Source of the DNA: an uncultured Clostridium sp.
GTDB lineage: Bacteria; Bacillota; Clostridia; TANB77; CAG-465
Length of the DNA: 6,042 nt
Assembly: GCA_905204915.1 (NCBI GenBank)
Contig: CAJLBR010000055.1
Span: 1-6,042 of the forward strand
Reading direction: 5' to 3'
The position numbers and the translations under genes were made by a program. The notes beneath the pieces are model-generated. The model ran no database searches and had not been told where the DNA came from. It was given only the letters and a program-made list of their open reading frames with translations. Shown in pieces: positions 5,370-6,042 of this stretch (within the stretch, counting starts at the first letter, position 1; each line of letters starts with the position of its first letter).

Positions 5370-6042
5370 ATGAAAAAAATAGAGAAAGGAATATTAGGAT
5401 TAGGAATAGTTTTATCATTAATTTCTGGAAATGTTATAGCAGATAGCATTGATAATTTAGATGATAAAAATCTTTCAGAAGAGTATTTGAATTATCTTTC
5501 ATTGTCCGATGAAGAAAAGAAAAATTTATCTGTTATACCAGAAAAATATTATGTAGATTATAATGAATTCTTTGAAAAATATAATAGTGAGTATAAAAAA
5601 TACGAAGAATCAGAACCAATTGATGAGGCAACAACTATACCAACTTCATTTGATTTAAGAACAAAGTTTAAAATAAATGTAGAAAATCAAGGACCAGAGG
5701 GAAATTGTTGGATATTTGCAACTCTTGGCTCTATGAGAACCCATTTGGCTCTAAAGAATTCACTTTCAGTTACTCCAAATCTATCTGAAAGACATCTAGA
5801 TTATTTGACATCAAATTTATATAGTGATAAGGGATTTTCAAGAGAAGAAGGCGCAGCAGGAAATTTTTCAGAGGCATTAAGATATTTTATGAATAATGAT
5901 GGACCAGTATTAGAATCAAAGGCACCATATTCAAATTCTTATTCTACAGCAGCAGAACTAAAAGCTCTAGATGACATGAAACCAGATTATTATGTACATA
6001 AGATTATAAAATTTCCTTATATAACCGTAAAAGATGGAAAGT
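5370..6042 (+). CDS. Secreted papain-family (C1) cysteine peptidase, 3' end missing
   Basis: The frame stays open to the right edge, giving 224 residues. Residues 1-24 are a signal peptide (MKKIEKG, hydrophobic core, cleavage likely after VIA). Residues about 25-88 are a charged propeptide-like stretch rich in Tyr, Glu and Lys (LSLSDEEKKNLSVIPEKYY). The mature C1 domain begins at IPTSFDLRTKF (90-100). Gln107 of NQG is the expected oxyanion-hole residue and Cys113 in GNCWIF the nucleophile. LSERHLDYL (138-146), G-x-x-G-N (161-165) and DGPVLESKAPY (177-187) correspond to LSEQ-, NGG- and GI..E..YPY-like segments of the family. The catalytic His and Asn would lie beyond the window. Where papain has a disulfide Cys three residues before the nucleophile, this protein has Glu110. 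It lies 22 bases after the sortase stop and is probably in the same transcript. A role in surface-protein maturation (compare Cwp84 of C. difficile) or external protein digestion is inference. A dockerin or sorting signal could lie in the unseen C-terminus. Confidence 0.92.
   Translation, partial: MKKIEKGILGLGIVLSLISGNVIADSIDNLDDKNLSEEYLNYLSLSDEEKKNLSVIPEKYYVDYNEFFEKYNSEYKKYEESEPIDEATTIPTSFDLRTKFKINVENQGPEGNCWIFATLGSMRTHLALKNSLSVTPNLSERHLDYLTSNLYSDKGFSREEGAAGNFSEALRYFMNNDGPVLESKAPYSNSYSTAAELKALDDMKPDYYVHKIIKFPYITVKDGK

Overview
The window is very A+T-rich, compactly coded on one strand, and has Gram-positive signals: strong GGGAGGAG/GAGG-type ribosome binding sites, a sortase, and a sortase-anchored protein with an SPKTG sorting signal. 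Cohesin and dockerin modules together with a class B sortase and SPKTG motif point to an anaerobic Bacillota lineage of the Clostridia type, possibly a gut organism. This assignment is inferred from gene content. No rRNA or other taxonomic marker is present.

Layout, all on the + strand. (1) 2-1360: the 3' part of a secreted-type protein with a BIG2 domain, an internal two-repeat dockerin, an InlB-B-like repeat and two unrecognised C-terminal modules that resemble each other. (2) 1361-1516: an intergenic region with a long imperfect hairpin followed by an extended -10 promoter. (3) 1517-4474: a 985-residue surface protein with signal peptide, one cohesin domain, nine tandem BIG2 domains, an SPKTG sorting signal, a membrane segment and a basic tail. 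(4) 4475-4567: an intergenic region with a strong hairpin. (5) 4568-5347: a class B sortase starting at TTG. (6) 5370-6042: the 5' part of a secreted papain-family (C1) cysteine peptidase, cut by the window end.

The genes suggest a compact cell-surface docking system. The class B sortase would attach the cohesin protein to peptidoglycan through SPKTG. The nine BIG2 domains would form a stalk that holds the single cohesin away from the wall. The cohesin could then capture dockerin-bearing secreted proteins, of which the upstream gene is the nearest candidate. This resembles single-cohesin anchoring scaffoldins of cellulosome systems (such as ScaE of Ruminococcus flavefaciens), but the visible neighbours are a dockerin adhesin-like protein and a protease, with no glycoside hydrolase in view. 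Domain identities are well supported by sequence. The cohesin-dockerin pairing and the protease's participation are inferences.
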